A stretch of 64,000 nucleotides of DNA, taken from Desulfosporosinus acidiphilus SJ4. Its GTDB lineage: Bacteria; Bacillota; Desulfitobacteriia; Desulfitobacteriales; Desulfitobacteriaceae. Shown here one piece after another: positions 34,511-42,513 of this stretch; the stretch's first letter is position 1, and each line of letters begins with the position of its first letter. Where the stretch lies: contig NC_018068.1 of the NCBI RefSeq assembly GCF_000255115.2, forward strand, positions 930,001 to 994,000, in the 5' to 3' direction. A program made the position numbers and the translations under genes. The notes under the pieces are model-generated. The model did not search any database. It saw only the letters and a list, made by a program, of their open reading frames with translations, and was not told the origin of the DNA.

Positions 34511-34812
34511 ACTTTGAATAATTATTCAAAGCGAATGATTAGATTTTTGATTTTGCTGGTCTGCATATGCAACATTACGATGACCTTCAGGCTCAGAACT
34601 ATCACCTATATTATAGTTATTTAATATTATCACTATGACAGATGATGACATATATTGTCGGATTCATTGATTCCAATTAACGCCAAGAATATAATAGAAA
34701 TTGAGATAGAGTAATGTCTGAAAACTATCATTTGGAATAAGAGAATGAATGATCTTTCCATTAGAGCTATTTATACATACTAAATAAAATCATGTAACAG
34801 GAGGGAAGACTT
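34511..34812. other. intergenic region
   Basis: No coding or structural element was recognised. The last bases hold the AGGAGGG ribosome site of the small gene at 34813. Confidence 0.4.
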
Positions 34813-34953
34813 ATGGATGCACCTATAAGAATAGTACTACTTCGTGATGCCGATAAATGTGAAATTAATTCCGAATTAATGGACGCCAGAAATAAATTTA
34901 CTGTAGGACAGTTGGAAAATGAATATTATCGGTGGTTAGATCAGTTAGCATAA
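34813..34953 (+). CDS. small uncharacterised protein (46 residues)
   Basis: ATG 34813 lies eight bases after AGGAGGG. The frame reads MDAPIRIVLLRDADKCEINS through VGQLENEYYRWLDQLA, then TAA. It has an acidic, mixed alpha/beta composition with no membrane helix. A perfect-looking terminator starts nine bases after the stop, so this is a complete one-gene unit. No family was recognised. Confidence 0.6.
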   Translation: MDAPIRIVLLRDADKCEINSELMDARNKFTVGQLENEYYRWLDQLA

Positions 34954-34961
34954 TCATACTG

Positions 34962-35006
34962 AAGCGACTCCAGCTAATAAATTACTGAGGTCGCTTTTGT
35001 TTTTTG
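34962..35006 (+). terminator. terminator of the 46-residue gene
   Basis: AAGCGAC-CAG (34962-34973) pairs with CTG-GTCGCTT (34985-34996), followed by TTGTTTTTT. Confidence 0.7.
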
Positions 35007-35090
35007 CGGAAAGAAGACTCGCGTCCTCTGTTAATTAACGTTTTACAGATTGGAGCAGCTAAAGGAACATTATGTTTATTTTTAAGTAAG

Positions 35091-36656
35091 TGAGTTAGTT
35101 TCATAATTCATACCCCTTGATATAAGCGGGCTTTTTACCCGTAAAAAAAGGAGTACCTCCCCAAAATCTCGAAAGTGTAAGTGACCAAACAAACACCGAG
35201 AGGTTGAAAGGAGAACTCCCAATGTTTAGTATTCGCCAAGAACGTCTATTTTCCTTGGAAGAAATCTTAGAAATGTCACCGAAAGAATCGTATCCGCTTC
35301 TATTGGATCCGCTGAATATTACTCCTTTGTTGAGAGTGGTTTCAAAAAAGGCATTTTTGGGAGCTCCAACCACGCTTAACTATTCAGCCATGATCTATTC
35401 TTTATTCATTCGAGTGATCGAACGAATTCCTACGATCAAAGATTTACGAAAACGATTAAAAAACAGCTTGGAATTCCGTTTCGACTGCGGCTTTACGATG
35501 GCTGATGCAGTTCCTAGCGAGTCCTCTTATACTCGAATGATTCAAAAAATCAAGGGTTCTTCTGCTTTGGAAAAAATTCAAAATGAACTAGTCTCTCAGG
35601 CGTTTCAAGAAGGCTTCATCGATGGGGATGTTATAGCCATCGATGCTACTCATATTGAAGCGAGAGACCGTAAACCTGAGAAAAAGAAAGACGAAGAGGT
35701 TCCAGTCAAGCAAACCTCCAAAAAACGCGGACGAAAACCCAAATCGGAACGGGAGAAATGGCTCAAAGAACAACAGGAACTGGAAGAGAATCGACCCCTC
35801 TTTGAGAAGAAAATTGAAGCTCAACTTCCTCTTGATTTCAAGACGATCGAACAGCAAATCCCGCAAGATCCTCACTGGGGAATTAAGAAAAACTCCGAGG
35901 GCAAAAACGTCTTTTGGTTCGGGTTCAAAGGTCATCTTCTCGTGGACTGTAAAAGCCAATACATTTTAAAGTCCTTACTTTCCTCGGGAAATGTCAATGA
36001 TGGCAAAATGGCGATTCCTCTACTCAAGGCTCTTCATGAACTTCACCCCCAGCTGAAGCCTTCCTATTCGCTTTTGGATGCTGGTTACGATTACAGCCCA
36101 ATTTACCAACAAGCAAAAGCCATGGGGTCAAGGGCCCTGATTGATTACAATCCACGCAATGAACAACTACCCGAAGACAAGGACAAATACTTTTGCCCTA
36201 AGTGTCAAGAAGGTCATTCCTACCGATATGATAGCTATGATTCCCGATACGACACGTTGAAATATACTCAACCCAAGAAGTGCAAAGAGTGTCCTCTGAA
36301 AGAAAACAACCAGTGTCAAAAGGTATTCAAGGTTAAGGTTTCCTCAGACCCCAGAAAATACACCGTTCCAGCCAGAGGAAGTGGGCGCTACTTTGAACTC
36401 TATAAACAGAGAACAGCCGTAGAACGTGTTAATGCTTATCTCAAAGAGTACTTTCAGTTAAACAACATTCGACATCGAGGAAACGTAGCCAAAATCGACT
36501 TCGAGTTTTCTATCCTGACCTATACCCTCTGCAAATTAGCCGTAGACCGATTGAACAAGTTCAAACGTATAGCTGCAGCATAAATCTTCAAAAAATGTTA
36601 CTAACGAAATTCTGAAGGTCTGAGCTTTAACAATTAAACATTATGAAATTGACTCA
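35091..36656 (+). mobile_element. insertion sequence, copy 1 (identical to copy 2)
   Basis: The 1,566-bp unit has imperfect terminal inverted repeats: TGAGTTAGTTTCATAAT at the left, and TGAGTCAATTTCATAAT on the complementary strand at the right (two mismatches). It carries one transposase gene. Flanks are AG on both sides (35089-35090 and 36657-36658), compatible with a 2-bp target duplication. It is base-for-base the same as 57016-58581 in every stretch compared, so transposition was recent. The transposase resembles IS1182/IS5-type DDE enzymes. Confidence 0.9.
35222..36583 (+). CDS. DDE transposase (IS1182-like), copy 1
   Basis: 453 residues from ATG 35222, nine bases after AAAGGAG. The N-terminal domain (about 1-110) resembles DUF772, with FDCGFTMADAVPSESSYTR. 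The catalytic DDE domain shows the first Asp in DVIAIDATHIEA, the second in SLLDAGYDYSPI, and the Glu in RTAVERVNAYLKEYF, the Y-x2-R-x3-E-x6-K-like C1 motif region. A Cys pair pattern at about 330-365 (CPKCQEGH, CKECPLK) is a zinc-ribbon-like insert common in this group. A basic linker lies at 160-185. It is intact, so probably active. Confidence 0.92.
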   Translation: MFSIRQERLFSLEEILEMSPKESYPLLLDPLNITPLLRVVSKKAFLGAPTTLNYSAMIYSLFIRVIERIPTIKDLRKRLKNSLEFRFDCGFTMADAVPSESSYTRMIQKIKGSSALEKIQNELVSQAFQEGFIDGDVIAIDATHIEARDRKPEKKKDEEVPVKQTSKKRGRKPKSEREKWLKEQQELEENRPLFEKKIEAQLPLDFKTIEQQIPQDPHWGIKKNSEGKNVFWFGFKGHLLVDCKSQYILKSLLSSGNVNDGKMAIPLLKALHELHPQLKPSYSLLDAGYDYSPIYQQAKAMGSRALIDYNPRNEQLPEDKDKYFCPKCQEGHSYRYDSYDSRYDTLKYTQPKKCKECPLKENNQCQKVFKVKVSSDPRKYTVPARGSGRYFELYKQRTAVERVNAYLKEYFQLNNIRHRGNVAKIDFEFSILTYTLCKLAVDRLNKFKRIAAA

Positions 36657-36657
36657 A

Positions 36658-36767
36658 GTATATTTAGTTGTCATATTGAAGGGGAAGAAAACAGAAATTC
36701 AGACATAGAAGGTGTGATTGAAAACGTTAATGTTCACTTGAGTTATGCCTACTGGATTTATAGGTGA
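36658..36767 (+). pseudogene. 3' end of a gene cut by insertion sequence copy 1
   Basis: Directly after the element a frame is open: IFSCHIEGEENRNSDIEGV, then NVNVHLSYAYWIYR, ending at TGA 36765-36767. It has protein-like composition and ends right at the ribosome site of the next gene, so it is likely the tail of the first gene of a two-gene operon. The corresponding 5' part was not recognised left of the element. Confidence 0.4.
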
Positions 36768-36780
36768 GGGGGGAGTTTAA

Positions 36781-37443
36781 ATTAATAAGTATCATTCAAT
36801 TTATCGAGTTGTTGAACGGATTGCCATAGTAACTATGGTAATAATAATCCTGGTATTTGGCGGTTTAAAGGATTCGCGGAGCAGTGTTGTTGTCAGGTAT
36901 GATAATATGGAGTCAGCCAAACAATATCTTGACGGCAATCCATTTGAAGATATCTCAATGATGCATATTTACAAACAAATATTTGGCCTTAGTTCTTTTA
37001 GTAAAGACCAGAAAATAAAGCTGACAGAATTTCAGCTTGGACTTAATAGAGCTCATGAAATTAGAGTGATGACCATGGAGGTTATTGATACATCAAATTC
37101 CACTCCGAAAAAATACTTGATGCTTTACAACAGAGATACCAATTACTTTAATGTCGGAGAAATTTCCGGAGATCAGAGGGATTCTGGGTACTCTGCTGTC
37201 GAAATCTTATCAAAGTTCGATAAGGATAAGAATCAGATAATGTTTCCCCAGGGGAATTACAGGTATTATACACTTCGCTTTTATTCGATAGGATCTATGG
37301 GAGTCGCCAACAATGTGTATCTCATTAAGCAGGAAGGTGCTATTAAGACACGGAATCCGAATGCAGAAGGGTTTATTTACATGGTTTATGGAGAGCCTAT
37401 AGAAAAAATGGATTCTCCGAGTTTTTATATTATGTCATATTAA
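36781..37443 (+). CDS. membrane-anchored hypothetical protein, probable ATT start
   Basis: 220 codons if translation begins at ATT 36781, five bases after GAGGGGGGAG. The first ATG (36835) has no ribosome site and would cut the N-terminal helix short. From ATT the protein has a basic N-terminus (NKYHSIYRVVERI), one membrane helix (about 14-26, AIVTMVIIILVFGG), and a soluble domain of about 190 residues with no recognised family (KIKLTEFQLGLNRAHEIRVM, YRYYTLRFYSIGSMGV). ATT starts are rare but known (infC). An alternative is a mutated or silent gene following the adjacent insertion. Confidence 0.5.
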   Translation: MNKYHSIYRVVERIAIVTMVIIILVFGGLKDSRSSVVVRYDNMESAKQYLDGNPFEDISMMHIYKQIFGLSSFSKDQKIKLTEFQLGLNRAHEIRVMTMEVIDTSNSTPKKYLMLYNRDTNYFNVGEISGDQRDSGYSAVEILSKFDKDKNQIMFPQGNYRYYTLRFYSIGSMGVANNVYLIKQEGAIKTRNPNAEGFIYMVYGEPIEKMDSPSFYIMSY

Positions 37444-37746
37444 GTTGCTCAATATTTTTTTAGAGGCTGTCCCCGGTGTGAGTATGGAAACTCTATCGAG
37501 GGGGCCTCTTTGTATTTAATGTGCACTCTTTAATGGCAAGTTGCTCAAAGAGGCATTGCTTATTCTAAAGTATTTAGAAGGAATTTTGCTGTCTTTTGTA
37601 TAATTCTATTAGTTTCTGATTGGAGTGATTCCTCACCAAATTAAAGTTGTTAATCTTAATTTCTTATTGTTTTCTTATATTTTCTTAAACTATTAGGTGT
37701 TAAGTGTTCAAGAAATATATGATTCAAGGGACAGGGGGAATATTGT
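37444..37746 (+). terminator. spacer with terminator at 37462-37513
   Basis: AGAGGC-CCCC (37462-37474) pairs with GGGGGCCTCT (37500-37509), followed by TTTGTATTT. The remaining 230 bases are AT-rich and should contain the promoter of the WYL regulator pair. Confidence 0.65.
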
Positions 37747-38943
37747 TTGGATAAGTTAACCCGGCAGCGCGATATTGTTAAACATATAGCCAAAGAACCC
37801 TGGGTTTTTACGAGCTCGAGTTTGTCGGAGAAACTGGGAGTAAATCTGGTGACAGTTCAACGAGATTTGCAGGACTTAAAAGATAACGGCTATAACTTTA
37901 GGCAGGATCAAACGGGGGCTCTTTATTTAGAGGAAGGAGGTTGGAACGGAGTACCTCCTGTAAATAAAACAACGCTTCGTCAAATGGAAATCTTACGACT
38001 TTTGACAGCGAACTCCCAAGGGCTACAACTCAGCGATCTTTATCTGAGATTCAACCGGCATGATGAAGAAGAAGTCAGCTATAAAACGTTGGAACGTGCT
38101 GTTAAAGATCTCCAGAAAAAGAAATTCATTAAACGTGACGGTGAAGCGTATGTAGTCTACTCAGACTATATGCTTCTTCCACTCCAACTTTCGGAGCAGG
38201 AGAAGATCCTTCTTTTTCGAGCCTTAGAACTTGGATGTGCCTTGGCTCCGATTCCCGAAGATATGAAATCACTGGAAGCAAAACTTAGACTTCGGATAGG
38301 AGATACTGCGAAGACTCGGGAAACACTATTTGTGCATGGCAGAACACCCAGCCAAGATATCCACCGAAGCAAATATTGTATGGAACTTGAAGATGCTGCA
38401 CGCTGTAAGAATAAAGTCGCTATTCTTTATCGCAAAGACGATGAACCAGCTCGGGAACTTCAGTTAAACCCTTTAGGGATTGTTTATTATTGGGTATTGG
38501 ACAATTGGTATCTTGTGGCGCAAGATGAATTTGGTCAAAAGATAAAAACCTATCAAATAAACCGTATTTTGGATGTAGAGAGGTTGGAAGAAGCATTTAC
38601 GCCGGTGGCAGGATTTGACCTGCGAAATTGGTTTCGGAATGCTTGGGGAGTTTATCGGGATGAGAAACCCAGACCCGTAAAGATTCGATTTTATGATCAT
38701 TTTTCCACATTGAACCGGGTAAGAATGGAACTCGCTCAGCGAAAGTCTTGTCAATTGATAGAGGAAGAAGGAAGCCTTTTAATGATCGATCAGGTTGAGG
38801 GGCTGGATGAATTGGCAGTTTGGCTGCGCGGGTTTGGTTCAACTGCGGAGGTTCTTGAACCCATAGAGCTTCGGGAAAAAATGAAGGATCAATTATTACA
38901 GCTCTTGCATCTATATGGAGGTAATTCGGATGGACATGATTGA
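37747..38943 (+). CDS. HTH-WYL transcriptional regulator 1
   Basis: 398 residues from TTG 37747, eight bases after CAGGGGGA. An N-terminal DeoR-like helix-turn-helix (DIVKHIAKEPWVFTSSSLSE, TVQRDLQDLKDNGY) is followed by a second winged-helix-like segment at about 80-135 (QMEILRLLTANSQGLQL). The WYL domain (about 215-300) has the motif as VYYWVLDNWYLVAQD, and a WCX C-terminal domain ends with WLRGFGSTAEVLEP. WYL proteins bind nucleic acids or nucleotides and often control DNA-damage, phage-defence or metabolic genes. The second WYL gene overlaps by 14 bp. Confidence 0.88.
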   Translation: MDKLTRQRDIVKHIAKEPWVFTSSSLSEKLGVNLVTVQRDLQDLKDNGYNFRQDQTGALYLEEGGWNGVPPVNKTTLRQMEILRLLTANSQGLQLSDLYLRFNRHDEEEVSYKTLERAVKDLQKKKFIKRDGEAYVVYSDYMLLPLQLSEQEKILLFRALELGCALAPIPEDMKSLEAKLRLRIGDTAKTRETLFVHGRTPSQDIHRSKYCMELEDAARCKNKVAILYRKDDEPARELQLNPLGIVYYWVLDNWYLVAQDEFGQKIKTYQINRILDVERLEEAFTPVAGFDLRNWFRNAWGVYRDEKPRPVKIRFYDHFSTLNRVRMELAQRKSCQLIEEEGSLLMIDQVEGLDELAVWLRGFGSTAEVLEPIELREKMKDQLLQLLHLYGGNSDGHD

Positions 38944-39889
38944 ACGTCTTGAAAAGATTATGGCTTTAATTGAAACCCATCCGGAGGGATTAACAGGAAA
39001 GGCTTTATCGGAAGCCTGCGGTGTTCCTTGGGGGACAATGAAGCAAGATTTAAGGGTGATGGCTTTTTCTCCTGAGAATTTCCCTTTGTATACGGATCAC
39101 GATGAGAGCGCTGATGAGAGTGGAGAGGATCTGCTGAACCCTGAAGTTAAGTGGTTTTTGGGGACAGCAGGAAAACAGTATACTCCGGTACACCTTAACA
39201 TTAGAGAAGCCCTCGAGGTGTTAGGCGCCTTAGAGTTTCTTCAAGAAGAAACCTCCCTAAAAGAACGTTTGAAACAAAAAATACTCTCCGGTTTTGATCT
39301 GGGCAATGAGGAGACTTATCGCTGCATCAAAGGGGACTTTACTCCTCTAGAGCCCATTAAAGGCGAAATCTTTGCCTGCATCGAGAAAGCAATTCAGACG
39401 AGCCAGCAACTGCTGATTACATTTAATGGCCGAGTCGTGACGGTAGATCCCTTAGGAATTGTCTACTATTCGCGTTTGCGAAAATGGTATCTTGTTGCAA
39501 GACAAGGAGACGTAATTAAGAATTATAATCTAAATAATATCAACAAAGTCAGTAAGAGTAATTCGCTCTTTGTCTATCCTGAGGGATTTTCGTTGAAGAC
39601 GTGGTTCGGACCTCGTTGGGGAGTAGAGTACGGTGAACTTATTAAGGTTAAAGTGCGTTTTCTTAATCGTTCGCAAACTTTAGCTAAGGTGCGTAAAGAC
39701 GTTGCCCATCGCACCAGTAAACTGACTCTCCAGGAAGATGGATCTCTTATTTTTGAAGACGATATAATCGGGGTCAATGAATTTGTAAACTGGATTCTTG
39801 GTTTTGGCTCAGCCGCAGAGATCTTGGAACCTGTTGAATTGCGAAAGCTTGTTCTTAAACATATCTGCAAGACGTTGGAGAATTACTGA
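38930..39889 (+). CDS. HTH-WYL transcriptional regulator 2
   Basis: 319 residues from ATG 38930, placed by GGAGGT at 38917-38922 (the ATG at 38915 lies in the site). The N-terminal helix-turn-helix (EACGVPWGTMKQDLRVM) is followed by the WYL domain with IVYYSRLRKWYLVARQ, and the C-terminal WCX region ends WILGFGSAAEILEPVELR. It is a shorter paralogue of the preceding protein, and the two probably form a heteromer like PafB/PafC. It overlaps the first gene by 14 bp, so stoichiometric expression is likely. Targets are unknown. Confidence 0.87.
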   Translation: MDMIERLEKIMALIETHPEGLTGKALSEACGVPWGTMKQDLRVMAFSPENFPLYTDHDESADESGEDLLNPEVKWFLGTAGKQYTPVHLNIREALEVLGALEFLQEETSLKERLKQKILSGFDLGNEETYRCIKGDFTPLEPIKGEIFACIEKAIQTSQQLLITFNGRVVTVDPLGIVYYSRLRKWYLVARQGDVIKNYNLNNINKVSKSNSLFVYPEGFSLKTWFGPRWGVEYGELIKVKVRFLNRSQTLAKVRKDVAHRTSKLTLQEDGSLIFEDDIIGVNEFVNWILGFGSAAEILEPVELRKLVLKHICKTLENY

Positions 39890-39960
39890 TTAACAATCCC
39901 CTGTCCAAATCAGATGATACAATTGAAGCAGCAAGGACCGTATTAGAGAGGATGAACTAA

Positions 39961-40893
39961 ATGCTGAAAGAATGTAAGAATGGGGAGCGGTTTGAAGGAA
40001 CTGTCCTTGTCAATGAGTGGAAAGAGGTTCCTTTTCGCCAAAAACCCGGTGCCTTCTTAACTTTGACCTGCCAAGACCGCTCGGGCGTCATGCAGGGGAA
40101 GATGTGGGAGTTTCCTCCGCAAGTCCTTAATTGGTTAAAGGAAGAGTATGATATATTTTATATACGAGGCGCGGTTTCTGAATACCGAGGAACTTTGGAC
40201 CTCACAATTGAGGAGATATGCTTAATACCTAAAGAAGAGATAGATTTAACGGCATTGCTGCCGAGTTCTCCAATTTCCGAGAACGAGTTAGAAAACAGAT
40301 TGCAGACCCTTCTGGACAAGGTCAGCAATCCTGAACTAAAGAGTTTGCTCAAACAGTTTTTGGATCATCCCCAATGGGGCAGGGCTTATCGACAGGCCCC
40401 CGCTGCTGTAAAAGTTCATCAAGCCTATCTTCGGGGCCTTTGGGAGCATAGTGTCAGAGTAGCGGAACTTGCCCAGGGGATTGCCGGACATTTTCCGAGC
40501 ATAGATCAAGATTTGATTATAACCGGGGCCCTCTTGCATGATGTAGGAAAAATGGGGGAATATTCCTACGACCGGGGAATTAAATTTACAACGGAAGGAA
40601 GGCTCTTGGGTCATATTATCCTGGGATTGGAACTTATTGTCGGAGAGATCTCAAAGATTTTGGAGTTTCCTCAAGAGCTGCGTTATAAACTTCTTCATAT
40701 CATTTCCAGTCATCATGGTAAATACGAATGGCAATCCCCTAAGCGCCCCAAGATAATGGAAGCTTTGGTCATTCACCATGCTGATGTCATGGATGCAGAA
40801 CTTTATCAGTTTGAACAGGCAAGGAATGACTATCCCGATAATGAATGGTCTCCCTATATTCCCAGCATGGAACGTTTCTTGTTTTTAAAATAA
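39961..40893 (+). CDS. OB-fold/HD-domain 3'-5' exoribonuclease-like protein (YhaM type)
   Basis: 310 residues. The N-terminal OB-fold nucleic-acid-binding domain (about 1-95) contains PGAFLTLTCQDRSGVMQGKM. The HD phosphohydrolase domain (about 150-290) has metal-binding LWEHSVRVAELA, the HD doublet in ITGALLHDVGKM, and later HIISSHHGKYEW and VIHHADVMDAEL. Order and length (about 310) agree with Bacillus YhaM, a 3'-5' exoribonuclease/DNase. It follows the WYL pair after 71 bp with a GAGAGGATG site and may be co-transcribed. Confidence 0.85.
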   Translation: MLKECKNGERFEGTVLVNEWKEVPFRQKPGAFLTLTCQDRSGVMQGKMWEFPPQVLNWLKEEYDIFYIRGAVSEYRGTLDLTIEEICLIPKEEIDLTALLPSSPISENELENRLQTLLDKVSNPELKSLLKQFLDHPQWGRAYRQAPAAVKVHQAYLRGLWEHSVRVAELAQGIAGHFPSIDQDLIITGALLHDVGKMGEYSYDRGIKFTTEGRLLGHIILGLELIVGEISKILEFPQELRYKLLHIISSHHGKYEWQSPKRPKIMEALVIHHADVMDAELYQFEQARNDYPDNEWSPYIPSMERFLFLK

Positions 40894-40903
40894 TAAGCCT
40901 AAG

Positions 40904-41608
40904 TCAACATTCGATTGCTTGATGATCCCAGAAACGATTGGCTATAAGACGCAGACAAAAGGGATGGTTTCCCCAGGTATCAAAATCATCGAGGGAAAGC
41001 ATTAGGGCATAGGCTTGTTGGGCTATGCGAAGCAGTGGGTAATTTTTGGCGATATAAGCCAGAACAGAGAGGATGGCCTCGCAGCGCTCCGGATAGAATA
41101 AATTCTGAATATAACGGTGGCTATGAGGACTTAGGCAAAACTTCGCTAAATCAGAGGACAAGGGCTGAAGTTCATTCAGCGAAAATGAGATTACTTCAAA
41201 TTGAGGTAAATCAGCTAAGACATCAGCTGTCAGCAAAAATTTAAGTAAATGTTCTTGGACTTCAGCCGAAGGAAACGAGATAATTCCAGGTGTTTCAGAT
41301 AGAATACGAATACGCAGAACATTGGATTTCAAAAATTTATTGTCTATGAATAGATTTGGGAAATGCTTGGCTAGACAGCAAATTAGTGTTGCTATTAACT
41401 GGTTGCCCTGGCAAGCCTGCTGTTCCCAATAGGGTAATAGGCGAATAATCTCTTCGGCTTGAGATTGTTCAGGGCGTTCAAAGATTTTGTCTAAGACTTG
41501 GCAGTCGAAGATAGTACGCAGGGATTCAGAGGTTGGGTTCGAAAGCAGAGTCCGTCGGAATTCCGGGTGGACCGCAACCTGTATTCCTTTGTTTTCTGGG
41601 CGATTCAT
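40904..41608 (-). CDS. uncharacterised helical protein
   Basis: 234 residues, convergent with the OB/HD gene, only 10 bp between stops. The sequence is rich in Leu and aromatic residues in amphipathic helices (EIIRLLPYWEQQACQGNQLI, EHLLKFLLTADVLADLPQFE, CEAILSVLAYIAKNYPLLRI) with no membrane segment. The pattern suggests a HEAT-like or other alpha-helical scaffold, but no family was recognised. ATG 41608 is preceded by GGGGGG. It is transcribed alone. Confidence 0.65.
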   Translation of the reverse strand: MNRPENKGIQVAVHPEFRRTLLSNPTSESLRTIFDCQVLDKIFERPEQSQAEEIIRLLPYWEQQACQGNQLIATLICCLAKHFPNLFIDNKFLKSNVLRIRILSETPGIISFPSAEVQEHLLKFLLTADVLADLPQFEVISFSLNELQPLSSDLAKFCLSPHSHRYIQNLFYPERCEAILSVLAYIAKNYPLLRIAQQAYALMLSLDDFDTWGNHPFCLRLIANRFWDHQAIEC

Positions 41609-41760
41609 GGAAGAGCCCCCCCTGTTGTTAGTATCGAAAAGCTAAAGGATTCTATGGTATAGTTTATGTGGTTGGCGAGGTTCTATCCTGGGTTTCAAGG
41701 TATTAAATAGAATATTGTCAAAGCAGTGTCCTAAAATAAAGTTGAAAAGAGGAAACCACA

Positions 41761-42225
41761 ATGCGTAGAGAAGACAAGGAAATTACTGATCAATTAGTGA
41801 TGAATGAAATCATGAGAAAGGCTCAGGTTTGCCGTTTAGGTGTGTCCTATAACGATATGCCTTATATTATTCCCATGAGCTTCGGCTACGATCATGAGAA
41901 TCGTGTCTTGTATTTTCATTCCGCTCCTGCGGGACTGAAATTATTAATGCTTAAAGAAAATCCCCAAGCTTGTTTTGAAGTGGACGTTGAGAGTCAGGTT
42001 GTTCCAGGAGAACTGGCCTGTGATTGGACGATGCGATATCAGAGTGTTATCGGTTTCGGCGAAGTGCAATTTATTGAGGAAATTGAAGAAAAGCAAAAAG
42101 CCTTAAGAATAATCCTACAACAGTATACTGACCGGGAACTGTCGTTTAAAGAAGAAGGTTTAGCGAAGATAACAATTTTTAAACTAAATGTGTTTACAAT
42201 GACAGGAAAAAAATCCGGGTATTGA
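41761..42225 (+). CDS. pyridoxamine 5'-phosphate oxidase-like (NimA-type) flavin-binding protein
   Basis: 154 residues, the usual length of this split-barrel family. Motifs: ILMKKAQVCRLG-type start (IMRKAQVCRLGVS), MPYIIPMSFGYDHENRVLYFHSA (strands 2-3, FMN phosphate region), GLKLLMLKENPQACFEV, and YQSVIGFGEVQFIEEIEEK. Relatives bind FMN, haem or F420 and include nitroimidazole reductases. ATG 41761 follows AAAGAGGAAAC. It is single, between two unrelated genes. The substrate cannot be told. Confidence 0.85.
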   Translation: MRREDKEITDQLVMNEIMRKAQVCRLGVSYNDMPYIIPMSFGYDHENRVLYFHSAPAGLKLLMLKENPQACFEVDVESQVVPGELACDWTMRYQSVIGFGEVQFIEEIEEKQKALRIILQQYTDRELSFKEEGLAKITIFKLNVFTMTGKKSGY

Positions 42226-42513
42226 GCTAAACCTAACTCTAAGTAAAATCGTTAAATTTAATGTTATAGAAATTTCCTAAGCGATTGAAATGATATTTTA
42301 TTGTTTAAAATGACAATTGTTATCGAATAAGAATTTAATGAGCTGATTAATAGCAAAAATTACTCTATTTTGTTTGTACGTGCATTATTTTAGAAGGATT
42401 CTTTTAAAGGGATAATACACTTGAACATAGAATACATTCTGAGATTTTTAGATTTATTTTATTTATAAGTGCTGACTTAACTATAGTATTCTTTGAGAAG
42501 AGTGATTTGAATA
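42226..42513. other. AT-rich intergenic region
   Basis: No gene. It should contain the promoter for the PAS kinase; TATAGTATTCTTTGAGAAG near 42481 is a weak candidate. Confidence 0.35.

Noticed and set aside
35101-35373. 90-codon minus-strand frame at the left end of each insertion sequence (also 57026-57298)
   Set aside because: It is antisense to the transposase start and has no own ribosome site; present twice only because the elements are identical.
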